45,990 nt of DNA from Chloroflexota bacterium. GTDB lineage: Bacteria; Chloroflexota; Anaerolineae; UBA2200; JACIWT01. Positions 37,089 to 45,990 of this stretch are shown here, piece after piece. Position 1 is the first letter of the stretch. Each line of letters begins with the position of its first letter. Location: NCBI GenBank assembly GCA_014360825.1, contig JACIWT010000017.1:1-45990 (forward strand), in the 5' to 3' direction. The notes beneath the pieces are model-generated. The model was not told the DNA's origin. It ran no database searches and worked only from the letters and a program-made list of their open reading frames with translations. The position numbers and the translations under genes were made by a program.

Positions 37089-40000
37089 ATGAGCAAGAAA
37101 ATGCAATTAGGCGTGTTCTGGGGAAAAGCGAGGTTGGTGTTCTTAGTAAGTTTGGTCTTCACTATCGGGATGCTTTTGTGCCCCAGCATGGCTGGTGCGG
37201 ATACCCTGTCTCTCAAGCCAGTGTCCAAAGAGCCCACACAGTGGAGCACTACGGACGTGGGCATGACGGTAGCGCCGCAAGAGATTGAAAGGCCTGATAA
37301 GGGCAATCCTAAGCTGGGGTCGTCACTAAACCAACTGCTGGAAGCACACCGTCGCGGAGGTCTGATTGAGGCACGAGCCTTTGCAATGAGGCATGGGATG
37401 GTTTTCCATGATGAGCAAGTGCAGGTGGAGGTGGTGACATACAAAGAAGGGGTGGGGGGCCTCATAGACGTAGTGGAGACCATGGGAGGAGAGTACCAAG
37501 GCCATTATGAGACGCTGCTTCAGGCTTTAATGCCCCTTAACGCTCTAGAGTCTCTAGCCCTACGACCAGATGTACAGGTCATTCGCGAGCCCCAGCGGGC
37601 GATGACACTCGAGTCAACGCTGGCCGGGAGCGTTAACAGTGAGGGTCTGGGCCCGTCGAACGCCTCGCCCTGGCATGCGGCCAGCTACACTGGCACGGGA
37701 GTGAAAGTAGGGATCATTGACGTCGGCTTCCTAGGATACACGGGGCTGTTGGGGACCGACCTGCCCTCCTCAGTAACCGCGAGGGACTACACCGGCACCG
37801 GTGTAGGGACCGGCACTAAGCATGGAACGGCTTGCGCGGAGGTCATCCATGACATGGCCCCCAGTGCAATAATGTACCTGTCCAAAATAAGCACTAAAGT
37901 CGAGCTCGCCAGTGCAGTCAACGATCTCATCAATGACGGCGTGGACATTATCTCCATGTCTCTGGGCTGGCCCCTTGATGGGCCCGGTGACGGGACTGGG
38001 TATCTGGCAAACATTGTGAGCAACGCCCGGGCGAATGGCATCTTCTTTACTACGGCTGCCGGAAACGAAGCACTGGTGCACTGGGTCGGGTATTTCAGAG
38101 ACGATGGCTCTGGCAATAACGTGTGGGGGGCTACCCAGAATATCAACTGGTTTGGGCCTGGGGACGGCTCTGCCTATGTCATACCCAAAGACTATATAAT
38201 TACAGTTGCCCTCCACTGGGACGATTGGACTAACGTCAATCAAGATTACGACATGGAGCTGTACAGGTGGGATGGCTCTCGTTGGGTATATGTAACAGGG
38301 TCGTACAACTGGCAGAATGGCGGTGCGGGCCAGACTCCTGAGGAGTACATCCAGCTTTCTGCTTCAAGCAGTGCAGCCTACGGCGTGGTGGTCCGCAAAT
38401 GGAGTGCCACCCGTGATGTGTACCTTTCTCTAGATGCACCAAAGATGACCCATTTGGACGAATGGTGGGAGGAGCGCAGCCTCACCTTCCCAGCTGATTC
38501 GCCGGATGCTATGACAGTGGGTGCTGTTGATGTAGGCACTCCTTACGCCTTGGAACCCTATAGTTCCCGGGGACCCACCTTCGGGCCCGGCGGCGTCCTA
38601 GGCGACCTTTACACCAAGCCGGATATCGTAGGCTACGCCAACGTCTCGACGGTGAGCTATGGGACAAGGGGATTTAACGGCACCTCAGCAGCCACACCGC
38701 ACGTGGCAGGAGCGGCAGCTCTTGTTAAGGATGCGTATCCCGGCTATAGCGTGAGCCAGTTACAGGGCTTTCTCGAGGGCAGGGCCGTCGACCAAGGTGC
38801 CTCAGGCAAGGACAACTCGTATGGCTCAGGCAGGCTGAACTTGGGCAGCCCGCCGTCCAGCCAGCCTGACCTGATAGTGCCGCAGATCGATTGGACACCC
38901 GAGTCGCCAAAGGTGGGTGACAACATGCACTTCACGATCCACGTAGAGAACCAGGGCAACTCTAACACCAGCCCTTGGGGCCAAGTAGGCGTACGATGCT
39001 TCATTGACAGCACCTCAATTGGGGACCAGTACACCAGCAACATCGCTCCGGGGACGACTGAGTTCTTCGACTTCTATTGGACAGCGACCTCGGGCGACTA
39101 CACTGTGCGCGCGGTAGCTGACTACGGCGATTTCATCCCCGAGAGCAATGAGGGTAACAACGAAAGACAGGAGTCCTTTGTCGTCTCCACACCGAGTCAG
39201 CCTGACCTAATAGTGCAGAGCATCTCCATCAGCCCTGCCAACCCCAGCGTCAATCAACCCATCCTTATGACCGTGGTGATCAACAACCAAGGGAAAAGCC
39301 AGGATCCATTGAGCGTCGGCAACTCTACCGATTTGTATCTGGACTACCAGCCCAGGCTAGGACAGGATGACTGGAGCTATAGCATCTATGGCTGGGACAG
39401 AACAGATCCTCTAGCATCAGGCGAGACTCTCGAGCTCCAATACACCCATCCGGGCTTCAGTGCTGCAGGCTCTCACTATTTGTACGCTGAGATCGACGAG
39501 CCTGACCTTTACCGGGAAACGGATGAAAGCAACAACATCTGTGGGCCGATTTACTTCAGCGTCAGTTGTCCCACACCTGGCTCCCCCAGCAACCCTTCGC
39601 CGGCAGACAACGCGACTGGGGTCTCGGTTAATGCGGATCTAGACTGGTCAGATGCCAGTGGTGCGACGTCATACGATGTATACTTCGGCACCCCTTCGCC
39701 CCCGCCCTACCATGGTAACACTGCCTCTAGTTCCTTCAGCCTGCCCACACTAAGTTACTCGACCCATTACTACTGGCAGATCGTGGCGAAGAACAGCTGT
39801 GGAGAGACCCCTGGACCGATCTGGGACTTCACGACCGGCAGTTGTCCGACGCCCCCAGCGCCGACACTGTCGTCCCCCGCCAACGGAAGCACGACCAGCA
39901 ACAGCACGCCGACGTTTGTTTGGAACAGTGTCAGTGGGGCAACCTCGTACCAGATTCAAGTAGATGACGCTCCAAGTTTCACTTCGCCGGCGATCGACAC

Positions 40001-40880
40001 AACCACCTCGAACACGAACTATACGCCTGCTTCTGCTCTTGCCGATGGTATCTATTACTGGCGGGTGAGGGGGCACAACAGTTGTGGAAACGGAGCCTGG
40101 TCTGAGATATGGAGCTTCACCATCTCGACAGTGTGTACTGTGCCACCTGCGCCGGCACTGTCGTCCCCTGAGAATGGCAGCACGACCAGCAACAGCACGC
40201 CAACGTTCACTTGGAACGCCGTCAGCAGCGCGACCGCGTACCAGATTCAGCTGGACAATATGCCGTATTTCACTCTTCCAATCCGGGACAGGACGGTTGT
40301 CGGCACCAGTTGGACCTGTGACATCGCCCTTCCCCAGGATACGTACCTGTGGCGTGTGCGAGCGCAGAACGGCTGCGGTTCCGGATCATGGTCAGAAGTG
40401 TGGACTTTCACGGTAAGTGCTCCACCGAACCGGGCACGGTCCGACCTCGACGCTGATGGGAAGAGAGATCTCGTGCTCTGGCGGCCCAGCAACGGCACCT
40501 GGTACGCCCTCAAGTCTTCTGCCGGGTATGCCTACGGTAGCAGTTTCACCCGCACCTGGGGCAAGAGCGGGGATGTGCCGGTGGGCGGCGACCTCGACGG
40601 CGATGGGAAGATGGACCTGGTGCTCTGGCGGCCCAGCAACGGTACTTGGTACGCCCTTAAGTCCTCCGCCGGGTACGCTTACACTAGCAGCTTCACCCGC
40701 ACCTGGGGTAAGAATGGGGATATCCCGGTGGGCGGCGACCTGGACGGCGATGGGAAGATGGACCTGGTGCTCTGGCGGCCCAGCAACGGTACTTGGTACG
40801 CCCTCAAGTCTTCTGCCGGGTATGCCTACGGTAGCAGCTTCACTCGCGGCTGGGGGAAGAGCGGGGATGTACCACTGTAG
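37089..40880 (+). CDS. Secreted subtilisin-like protease with CARDB, FN3-like and FG-GAP repeats
   Basis: 1263 residues. A signal peptide (VFLVSLVFTIGMLLC) and prodomain-like region precede an S8 peptidase domain (about 195-600) with Asp in VGIIDVGF, His in KHGTACAEV and Ser in FNGTSAATPHVAGAAAL. An insert of about 130 residues (YFRDDGSGNN to PKMTHLD) interrupts it. Two CARDB domains (about 600-820, each with QPDLIV) and three FN3-like domains (about 820-1115) follow. The C-terminus is three 47-49-residue FG-GAP/VCBS-like repeats with DxDxDG calcium loops. An active extracellular protease whose tail probably binds calcium and perhaps the cell surface. Confidence 0.92.
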   Translation: MSKKMQLGVFWGKARLVFLVSLVFTIGMLLCPSMAGADTLSLKPVSKEPTQWSTTDVGMTVAPQEIERPDKGNPKLGSSLNQLLEAHRRGGLIEARAFAMRHGMVFHDEQVQVEVVTYKEGVGGLIDVVETMGGEYQGHYETLLQALMPLNALESLALRPDVQVIREPQRAMTLESTLAGSVNSEGLGPSNASPWHAASYTGTGVKVGIIDVGFLGYTGLLGTDLPSSVTARDYTGTGVGTGTKHGTACAEVIHDMAPSAIMYLSKISTKVELASAVNDLINDGVDIISMSLGWPLDGPGDGTGYLANIVSNARANGIFFTTAAGNEALVHWVGYFRDDGSGNNVWGATQNINWFGPGDGSAYVIPKDYIITVALHWDDWTNVNQDYDMELYRWDGSRWVYVTGSYNWQNGGAGQTPEEYIQLSASSSAAYGVVVRKWSATRDVYLSLDAPKMTHLDEWWEERSLTFPADSPDAMTVGAVDVGTPYALEPYSSRGPTFGPGGVLGDLYTKPDIVGYANVSTVSYGTRGFNGTSAATPHVAGAAALVKDAYPGYSVSQLQGFLEGRAVDQGASGKDNSYGSGRLNLGSPPSSQPDLIVPQIDWTPESPKVGDNMHFTIHVENQGNSNTSPWGQVGVRCFIDSTSIGDQYTSNIAPGTTEFFDFYWTATSGDYTVRAVADYGDFIPESNEGNNERQESFVVSTPSQPDLIVQSISISPANPSVNQPILMTVVINNQGKSQDPLSVGNSTDLYLDYQPRLGQDDWSYSIYGWDRTDPLASGETLELQYTHPGFSAAGSHYLYAEIDEPDLYRETDESNNICGPIYFSVSCPTPGSPSNPSPADNATGVSVNADLDWSDASGATSYDVYFGTPSPPPYHGNTASSSFSLPTLSYSTHYYWQIVAKNSCGETPGPIWDFTTGSCPTPPAPTLSSPANGSTTSNSTPTFVWNSVSGATSYQIQVDDAPSFTSPAIDTTTSNTNYTPASALADGIYYWRVRGHNSCGNGAWSEIWSFTISTVCTVPPAPALSSPENGSTTSNSTPTFTWNAVSSATAYQIQLDNMPYFTLPIRDRTVVGTSWTCDIALPQDTYLWRVRAQNGCGSGSWSEVWTFTVSAPPNRARSDLDADGKRDLVLWRPSNGTWYALKSSAGYAYGSSFTRTWGKSGDVPVGGDLDGDGKMDLVLWRPSNGTWYALKSSAGYAYTSSFTRTWGKNGDIPVGGDLDGDGKMDLVLWRPSNGTWYALKSSAGYAYGSSFTRGWGKSGDVPL
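40443..40877 (+). repeat. Three 147-bp FG-GAP/VCBS repeat units, gene 1
   Basis: Units at 40443-40589, 40590-40736 and 40737-40877 (the last 141 bp before the stop). Each encodes DLDxDGKxDLVLWRPSNG, then TWYALKSSAGYAY, then SSFTRxWGKxGDxP. Nucleotide identity between units is very high. Confidence 0.93.
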
Positions 40881-41005
40881 GTGAGGAGCCTGGGAGAAGA
40901 CTCTCATGTGATGCTGCCAACGGTCCAGCCATAAAGACAAGCTTGCACTGCTGATATCGGAGCGTGAAGGTAGCTCGCGCATTACGAGTGCGCGGTCGGG
41001 GGTGC

Positions 41006-44000
41006 ATGATGACGAAGCCATTTGTCTTGATGGTAATGCTCCTGGTGTTGGTAGGCGCTCGCGCAGCCACAGACATGGCACGAGCAGGTAGATCAGCCTG
41101 CGCGCCTCTCTCACTTGACATGACTCCGAGGCAATTCGAGGACGCTGATGCGCCGAACCAGCCAGTTCACGGCCTGCTCTCCTTCCTTGATCTGCTCACT
41201 GAGGCGCAGGAAGTCCGCCTCAGTGAGGCAGCTAAGACCGTGCTGGAGAGGCATACCCGCTCACATGCATGGATGGCCAGAATGGCTGTGGAAGATGAGT
41301 GGGCCTACTCTTTAGCCCAGGTTGTAAGCTCTCGATCGGGGCCGAATGCCATTCCACTTTCCCATGATTTGACTGCCCTCAGTTGTACCAATCTAGCGAA
41401 TTGGCAGTGTGTTGAAACTCGTCCGGGTCTTTCCCTATGCAGAGCTAACAATATCTGCGTAGTTAAAGTGGATCTCAACAACAATAGTCTCCGCCCTCGT
41501 GTAGCGATCGCGGCCAGCGGTGGTACACAGTGGCTGAGTTCCATCGCCTCCAGTGCGGGAGCACTGGCCGCTATCAATGGCGACTATTTCAGCGGCTGCC
41601 CAGATACAGTTCCACCACTTAACTGTGGAGAGGGGTTGACATTTGTCGACGGTATAGATTACACTGACTATACTGGTAATGAGTGGCAGAATCGACGGTC
41701 ATTAGGGTTCAATGACAACTATGATCCTAACATCGGTTGGCCTAGTGAGCAGGGGGGGAATCGTCGTCAACTGCTTGGGGGTGGGCCACAAGTCACATTC
41801 GGTGGCGAGTACCGATGGCGTTGCTGGTATCAAAGCTACAACACCGAAGGTAACTGTACCTGCCAAAACAACACTGTAGTCATCAACGACGAACTTTTTA
41901 GTTGCTCAGCTAACAACTGGTGGAACCGGCCACAGAGTTTCATTGGCTTCAGTGATGATCGCAATACGCTCTACCTAGCTAAGAGCGAACCGGGATATAA
42001 CAAAACTCCTCATGAAATGCACGATGTCTTGTGGGTACTGGGAGCTCGGTATTCGCTAAAACTGGATGGCGGTGATTCATCAGGGCTATATTTTAACGAC
42101 GGTGGTTATCAGTTTGCATGGAATAGTAACCGCGCAGTTGCAAATGCTTGGGTAATTGTACCTAGCGCTGCTCCACCGCCGCCCCCGGATTGTCCTCAAT
42201 CTGGCGGTGTCATCCTCTACAAGCACAACAACTATAATTGTGGTGGTGAAGGAGAGGGAAGTGGCTACGTGATGCGTTCCAGCACCGGTTGGCAGAACGT
42301 TCCCGGCTCTTTCAACGACCAAGCTTCCTCCGTCAGGGTTCCATCCGGTTGGTCGGTCAAACTGTACGAACACTCCGATCGCGGCGGCGGCTCCGTTTGC
42401 CGCGGCGGCGACGATAGCGACTTTGCTGGTGACACTTTCGAAAACGGGGTTGGTCTGAACGACAATGTTTCCTCTTTTGAAGTATTCGACAATAGCAACT
42501 GCGGTTCTGCTCCACCCTGCAACCCGAATCCTGACCAAGTGGCTCTGTACGCAGACCCAAACTATGGTGGTACGTGCAAGATCCTGGGCATTGGTGAATA
42601 CCCTAATCCAGGTGCGATGGGGTTCGCCAACGACAGCGTTTCCTCTATCAGGGTAGGGAGCAATGTCAAGGCTGTCCTCTGCAGAGATGACAATTATGCC
42701 GGCGGCTGTGAAGAGTTCGCTGCCGATGACCCAGATCTCAGCAACAATTCGATTGGCGACAACCAGGTTTCCTCTGCAAAAGTCCAGCCCCGCACTCAAC
42801 CGCGACCTGACCTGCGTCCCTATGCCCCGCCGGGCTATCCATACCCAGTTGTCCCCTCGTCTGTTCCCGGCACACATGAGGTGAACAGCCTCTATGCCAA
42901 TCAGCCCACCTACTTTGACTGGCATTTTATCAACAGCGGCGACGCGACCGCCTCTGGCGACTTCCATGTAGAACTCTGGGTGGACACCACGAGATACGTG
43001 CGGTATCCCTATTCTAACTACTGCGCCGGCTGTTCAGGAGGATTCGATGATTGGAGCGAGACGATCAACACATCCGGCTGGCATACCGTCCGTCTGATCG
43101 CGGATCCTGACAATACGGTCTCTGAGTCAGATGAGAGCAATAATGTCTGGGAACGACAGTTCTACTGGGAGGGCCCAAGCCAGCCAGATCTGATTGTGCA
43201 AAGCATCTCCATCAGTCCTGCCAACCCCAGTGTCAACCAACCGATCGTGATGACCGTGGTGATCAAGAACCAGGGCACAGGCACTGCTACTTTGCCCGAA
43301 GGGTTGAAGCAGGAGCAGAGACTCCGTCCCGAGGGAGGGCCGGACCAGAGCGACACTACAACGAGTGCGAACTTCTGGACCGATCTGTACCTGGACCGCC
43401 AGCCGACGGGCGTTGGAGACTACAATAGCATCTACTACTGGACCACAGGGTCCCTAGCGCCAAACGAAACTGCAGTACTGCAATATACCCATCCTGGCTT
43501 CAGCACCCCCGACTCTCACTTCTTATACGCCCAGGTTGATTCGGGCGGGTCAATTGCTGAGAGCAACGAGGGCAACAATATCTATGGGCCGACATACTTC
43601 ACTGTTAGCTCTCAAGGCCAGGCTCGCGAGTGGGCAGATCTCGATGCCGATGGGAAGAGAGACCTGGTGCTGTGGCGGCCCAGCAACGGCACCTGGTATG
43701 CCCTCAAGTCTTCTGCCGGGTACGCCTACGGTAGCAGTTTCACCCGCAGCTGGGGTAAGAGTGGCGATGTACCGATAAGCGGAGACCTGGATGGCGACGG
43801 GAAGATGGACCTGGTGCTCTGGCGGCCCAGCAACGGTACTTGGTACGCCCTCAAGTCCTCCGCCGGGTATGCCTATACCAGCAGCTTCACCCGCGGCTGG
43901 GGTAAGAACGGCGATGTGCCAGTAAGCGGAGACCTGGACGGCGACGGTAAGATGGACCTGGTGCTGTGGCGGCCCAGCAACGGCACCTGGTACGCCCTCA

Positions 44001-44221
44001 AGTCCTCCGCCGGGTACGCCTATACTAGCAGCTTCACTCGCACCTGGGGCAAGAACGGCGACGTGCCGGTGGGCGGGGACCTGGATGGGGACGGGAAGAT
44101 GGACCTGGTGCTCTGGCGGCCCAGTAACGGCACGTGGTACGCCCTCAAGTCCTCTGCCGGGTATGCCTACGGTAGCAGTTTCACCCGCGGCTGGGGGAAG
44201 AGTGGGGATATCCCGCTGTAG
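41006..44221 (+). CDS. Secreted NAGPA-domain protein with crystallin-like, CARDB and FG-GAP repeats
   Basis: About 1071 residues from ATG 41006 (GGGGGT upstream; ATG 41009 also possible). A signal peptide (FVLMVMLLVLVGARA) leads to a phosphodiester glycosidase (NAGPA/DUF2233) domain (about 130-395), recognised by LAAINGDYFSG, LLGGGPQV and LKLDGGDSSGLYF. Two beta/gamma-crystallin-like domains follow (about 400-605; VILYKHNNYNCGG, VALYADPNYGG), then two CARDB-like domains (about 610-870). Four FG-GAP/VCBS-like repeats end it. NAGPA domains hydrolyse sugar phosphodiesters in surface or extracellular polymers, so this product may trim polysaccharide. Confidence 0.86.
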   Translation: MMTKPFVLMVMLLVLVGARAATDMARAGRSACAPLSLDMTPRQFEDADAPNQPVHGLLSFLDLLTEAQEVRLSEAAKTVLERHTRSHAWMARMAVEDEWAYSLAQVVSSRSGPNAIPLSHDLTALSCTNLANWQCVETRPGLSLCRANNICVVKVDLNNNSLRPRVAIAASGGTQWLSSIASSAGALAAINGDYFSGCPDTVPPLNCGEGLTFVDGIDYTDYTGNEWQNRRSLGFNDNYDPNIGWPSEQGGNRRQLLGGGPQVTFGGEYRWRCWYQSYNTEGNCTCQNNTVVINDELFSCSANNWWNRPQSFIGFSDDRNTLYLAKSEPGYNKTPHEMHDVLWVLGARYSLKLDGGDSSGLYFNDGGYQFAWNSNRAVANAWVIVPSAAPPPPPDCPQSGGVILYKHNNYNCGGEGEGSGYVMRSSTGWQNVPGSFNDQASSVRVPSGWSVKLYEHSDRGGGSVCRGGDDSDFAGDTFENGVGLNDNVSSFEVFDNSNCGSAPPCNPNPDQVALYADPNYGGTCKILGIGEYPNPGAMGFANDSVSSIRVGSNVKAVLCRDDNYAGGCEEFAADDPDLSNNSIGDNQVSSAKVQPRTQPRPDLRPYAPPGYPYPVVPSSVPGTHEVNSLYANQPTYFDWHFINSGDATASGDFHVELWVDTTRYVRYPYSNYCAGCSGGFDDWSETINTSGWHTVRLIADPDNTVSESDESNNVWERQFYWEGPSQPDLIVQSISISPANPSVNQPIVMTVVIKNQGTGTATLPEGLKQEQRLRPEGGPDQSDTTTSANFWTDLYLDRQPTGVGDYNSIYYWTTGSLAPNETAVLQYTHPGFSTPDSHFLYAQVDSGGSIAESNEGNNIYGPTYFTVSSQGQAREWADLDADGKRDLVLWRPSNGTWYALKSSAGYAYGSSFTRSWGKSGDVPISGDLDGDGKMDLVLWRPSNGTWYALKSSAGYAYTSSFTRGWGKNGDVPVSGDLDGDGKMDLVLWRPSNGTWYALKSSAGYAYTSSFTRTWGKNGDVPVGGDLDGDGKMDLVLWRPSNGTWYALKSSAGYAYGSSFTRGWGKSGDIPL
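43637..44218 (+). repeat. Four 147-bp FG-GAP/VCBS repeat units, gene 2
   Basis: Units at 43637-43783, 43784-43930, 43931-44077 and 44078-44218. They match the units of the genes before and after almost base for base, including third codon positions. Confidence 0.93.
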
Positions 44222-44416
44222 TAGGAGATACGGGTGGGGTGCAGTAATGCGGGCAGTAGTTGCATTGCTGGTTGGGCAGCAGAATCCGGTTAGCGTCAAG
44301 GCCAGTTTGGCCGAAGTGGTGGTCTACGCCCCTGCGTCACCACTAACGAGACAACAGGCGGGACGGCGATGATTCAAGCGCGAGGCAACGTCCAACGCCA
44401 GGAAGGAGTCTACCGA

Positions 44417-45990
44417 TGAGATGGAGAGCGTTCACGGTGCTAAGTGTCATTGTGGGCCTGGTGCTCGTCCTCACTTCAAGTGCTACCGCCCGGGCGCCGC
44501 AACCACCCGACACCCCTCCGGCGGCTATCAATCAGTCAGGCGAGCTGGTCTCACTCTCTGGCTGGTTTACGGTGATCTGGGGTGACCCAGAGCCCGAATC
44601 GAACACGACCGTTGATACAATCTATATGCTCTTCGATGACAGGGGTCAGGCAACGCGGCTTCTGCTGACCGAGGAACTGATCCAACCCCTTGGCGGGGTT
44701 CTGGCCTTGAACGGCCGCCGCCTGACCGTAGTAGGCATATGGGCAGACGCGACCGCTGAAGTCGCGCAGATCCCAGCCTTGCTGGTTCAATCCATCCAGG
44801 TCGACTTCGAGGCGGTATCTGCTCTCATAAGTGCTCCCGTGAGTGGCTCCCAGCCATGGGTGACAATCCTGTGCAAATTCGCGGATGTGGCCGCCGAGCC
44901 TCAGCCCCTGTCGTACTTTCAGGGGCTAATGGGTAGCGCATATCCTGGCATGGATCACTACTGGCGCGAACTGTCTTACAATGTCATCAAGCTGGTGGGC
45001 AGTGTGGAACGGGGGTGGTACACCCTGCCTCAGCCGAAGTCCTACTACGTATACGGCTCACCAGCAGAGCTCGATCTCGCCCGGGCTACAGAGGATTGCA
45101 CGGCATGCGCTGACGCTGACGTCTACTTTCCCAGCTACGTGGGCATCAACCTCGTGTTCAATGATGCTCTGGGGTATTATGTTGGTTGGGGGTGTGCCAG
45201 CTACTATCTGGTTCGCGACGGGGAGGGCAAATATTATAGAATGACGTGGTTGTCACCTCCCGGTCAAGACGGCATCGCGCATGAGATGGGGCATGGCTTT
45301 GGGCTGCCGCACTCGGGCCCCTGGTATGACAATCAGTGGGACGTGATGAGCGATTCGTGGGGCAGCTGTCGCCGTAACAACCCCGATCCGACGTATGGGT
45401 GTGTGGGACAACACACCATCTCTTACCATAAAGACATGCTGGGCTGGGTTCCTGTCGGGCGAAAATACACGGTGGCATTGGGCAGCCAGGCAACCATTGC
45501 CCTCGAGCAATTGGCTTTGCCTCAAACCAACAACTACCTTATGGTGCAGATTCCGATCGCGGGGTCAGGTAGCCATTTCTACAGCGTGGAGGCGCGCCGG
45601 TTGGTGGGCTATGACAACTGTCTGCCAGGTGATGCGGTGATCATTCACGATGTGAATACTTCGAGGAGCGATTGGGGACCAGCCTATGTGGTGGATGCGG
45701 ACTGGAATGGAAATACAGGCGATGCGGGTGCCATGTGGACTGTGGATGAGACCTTTACCGATGCGGAGAACGGGATATCGGTTTCGGTCGTTTCGGCAAC
45801 TAGCACCGGATTCGTGGTTTACGTGAACAACAACTATGTGCCGACGCCAGGCGAGCGGGCCGATGTCGATGCCGATGGGAAGAGAGACCTGGTGCTGTGG
45901 CGGCCCAGCAACGGCACCTGGTATGCCCTCAAGTCTTCTGCCGGGTACGCCTACGGTAGCAGTTTCACCCGCAGCTGGGGTAAGAGTGGC
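44417..45990 (+). CDS. Secreted HExxHxxGxxH metallopeptidase with FG-GAP repeat, cut by window end
   Basis: The frame is open from ATG 44417 (AAGGAG seven bases upstream) to the window end, 524 codons without a stop. A signal peptide (VLSVIVGLVLVLTSSATA) precedes a beta domain (about 40-140) and a peptidase domain (about 140-430). The zinc motif is HEMGHGFGLPH near 290, with a Met-turn-like WDVMSD shortly after and HKDMLGWV later, which fits metzincin-like M6/immune-inhibitor-type proteases. At 45862 the first FG-GAP repeat begins, as in the two genes before it. The 3' end and number of repeats lie outside the window. Confidence 0.88.
45862..45990 (+). repeat. FG-GAP/VCBS repeat unit, gene 3, truncated by the window
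   Basis: 129 bp are visible. They differ from 43637-43765 at one base only (GATGTC against GATCTC). Confidence 0.92.

Noticed and set aside
42086-42967. 293-codon antisense frame under the NAGPA gene
   Set aside because: The sense strand has recognisable domains across the same interval; the antisense sequence shows none.
40443-45990. Repeat array as CRISPR
   Set aside because: The units are 147-bp coding repeats without spacers and encode a calcium-loop protein domain.
1-45990. CRISPR array, rRNA gene, complete insertion sequence or known riboswitch
   Set aside because: None was found on reading both strands; only transposase-like pieces at 7682-8284 and 20054-20179 were seen.

Overview
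The window looks like a bacterial chromosome segment of moderately high GC content, most likely from a member of the Chloroflexota (Anaerolineae-like). The reasons are indirect: threonine/proline-rich linkers of the PTATPT type in large secreted proteins, a tyrosine recombinase with degraded active-site residues of a kind I associate with that phylum, and apparently leaderless genes. No marker gene is present, so the taxonomy is inference.

Region 1 (about 43-18400) reads as an integrative mobile element beside a tRNA-Leu(UAA) gene. It carries two convergent paralogous tyrosine recombinases, a leftward transfer block (replication-relaxation-type winged-helix protein, a VirD4/TraG-like coupling ATPase, two membrane proteins, two or three small hypotheticals), a zinc-ribbon DNA-binding protein, and a rightward maintenance block (sigma factor, ExeA-like AAA ATPase, ribbon-helix-helix-like protein, a replication-initiator-like HTH protein split by an in-frame TAG, and an unknown protein). 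Cargo follows: an HTH protein, an HExxH protein, two unknown proteins and a PIN/HTH toxin-antitoxin pair. The right border is not defined; a third, degenerate recombinase lies at 17422-18363.

Region 2 (about 18400-23150) is gene-poor accessory DNA. It holds an unknown 152-residue protein, a methyltransferase-like protein with altered motifs, another unknown protein, and decayed pieces of a transposase and possibly a HEPN-domain protein.

Region 3 (23155-27750) is signalling: a GAF/PAS sensor kinase, an OmpR-type regulator, and a LuxR-type regulator whose receiver lacks the phosphoacceptor Asp and whose apparent promoter has ten G residues in its spacer.

Region 4 (27900 to the end) encodes secreted or membrane proteins, all rightward: a glycosidase-like protein, a jelly-roll protein, a C39-like protein lacking the expected Cys, a GT-C-like membrane protein, a Wzz-like protein, and three large exoproteins (subtilase, NAGPA/crystallin protein, HExxHxxGxxH protease). 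These three share nearly identical C-terminal FG-GAP/VCBS-like repeats. The last gene runs off the window.

The strongest new signals are non-coding. At 7534-7608, 12906-13105 and 19371-19454 a good sigma-70 promoter has no gene downstream but precedes foldable sequence. Further notable sites are three operator-like 10-bp repeats over the toxin-antitoxin promoter, palindromes with 20-bp spacing inside the RHH gene, the poly-G promoter, and several -10 boxes placed six to eight bases before an ATG.
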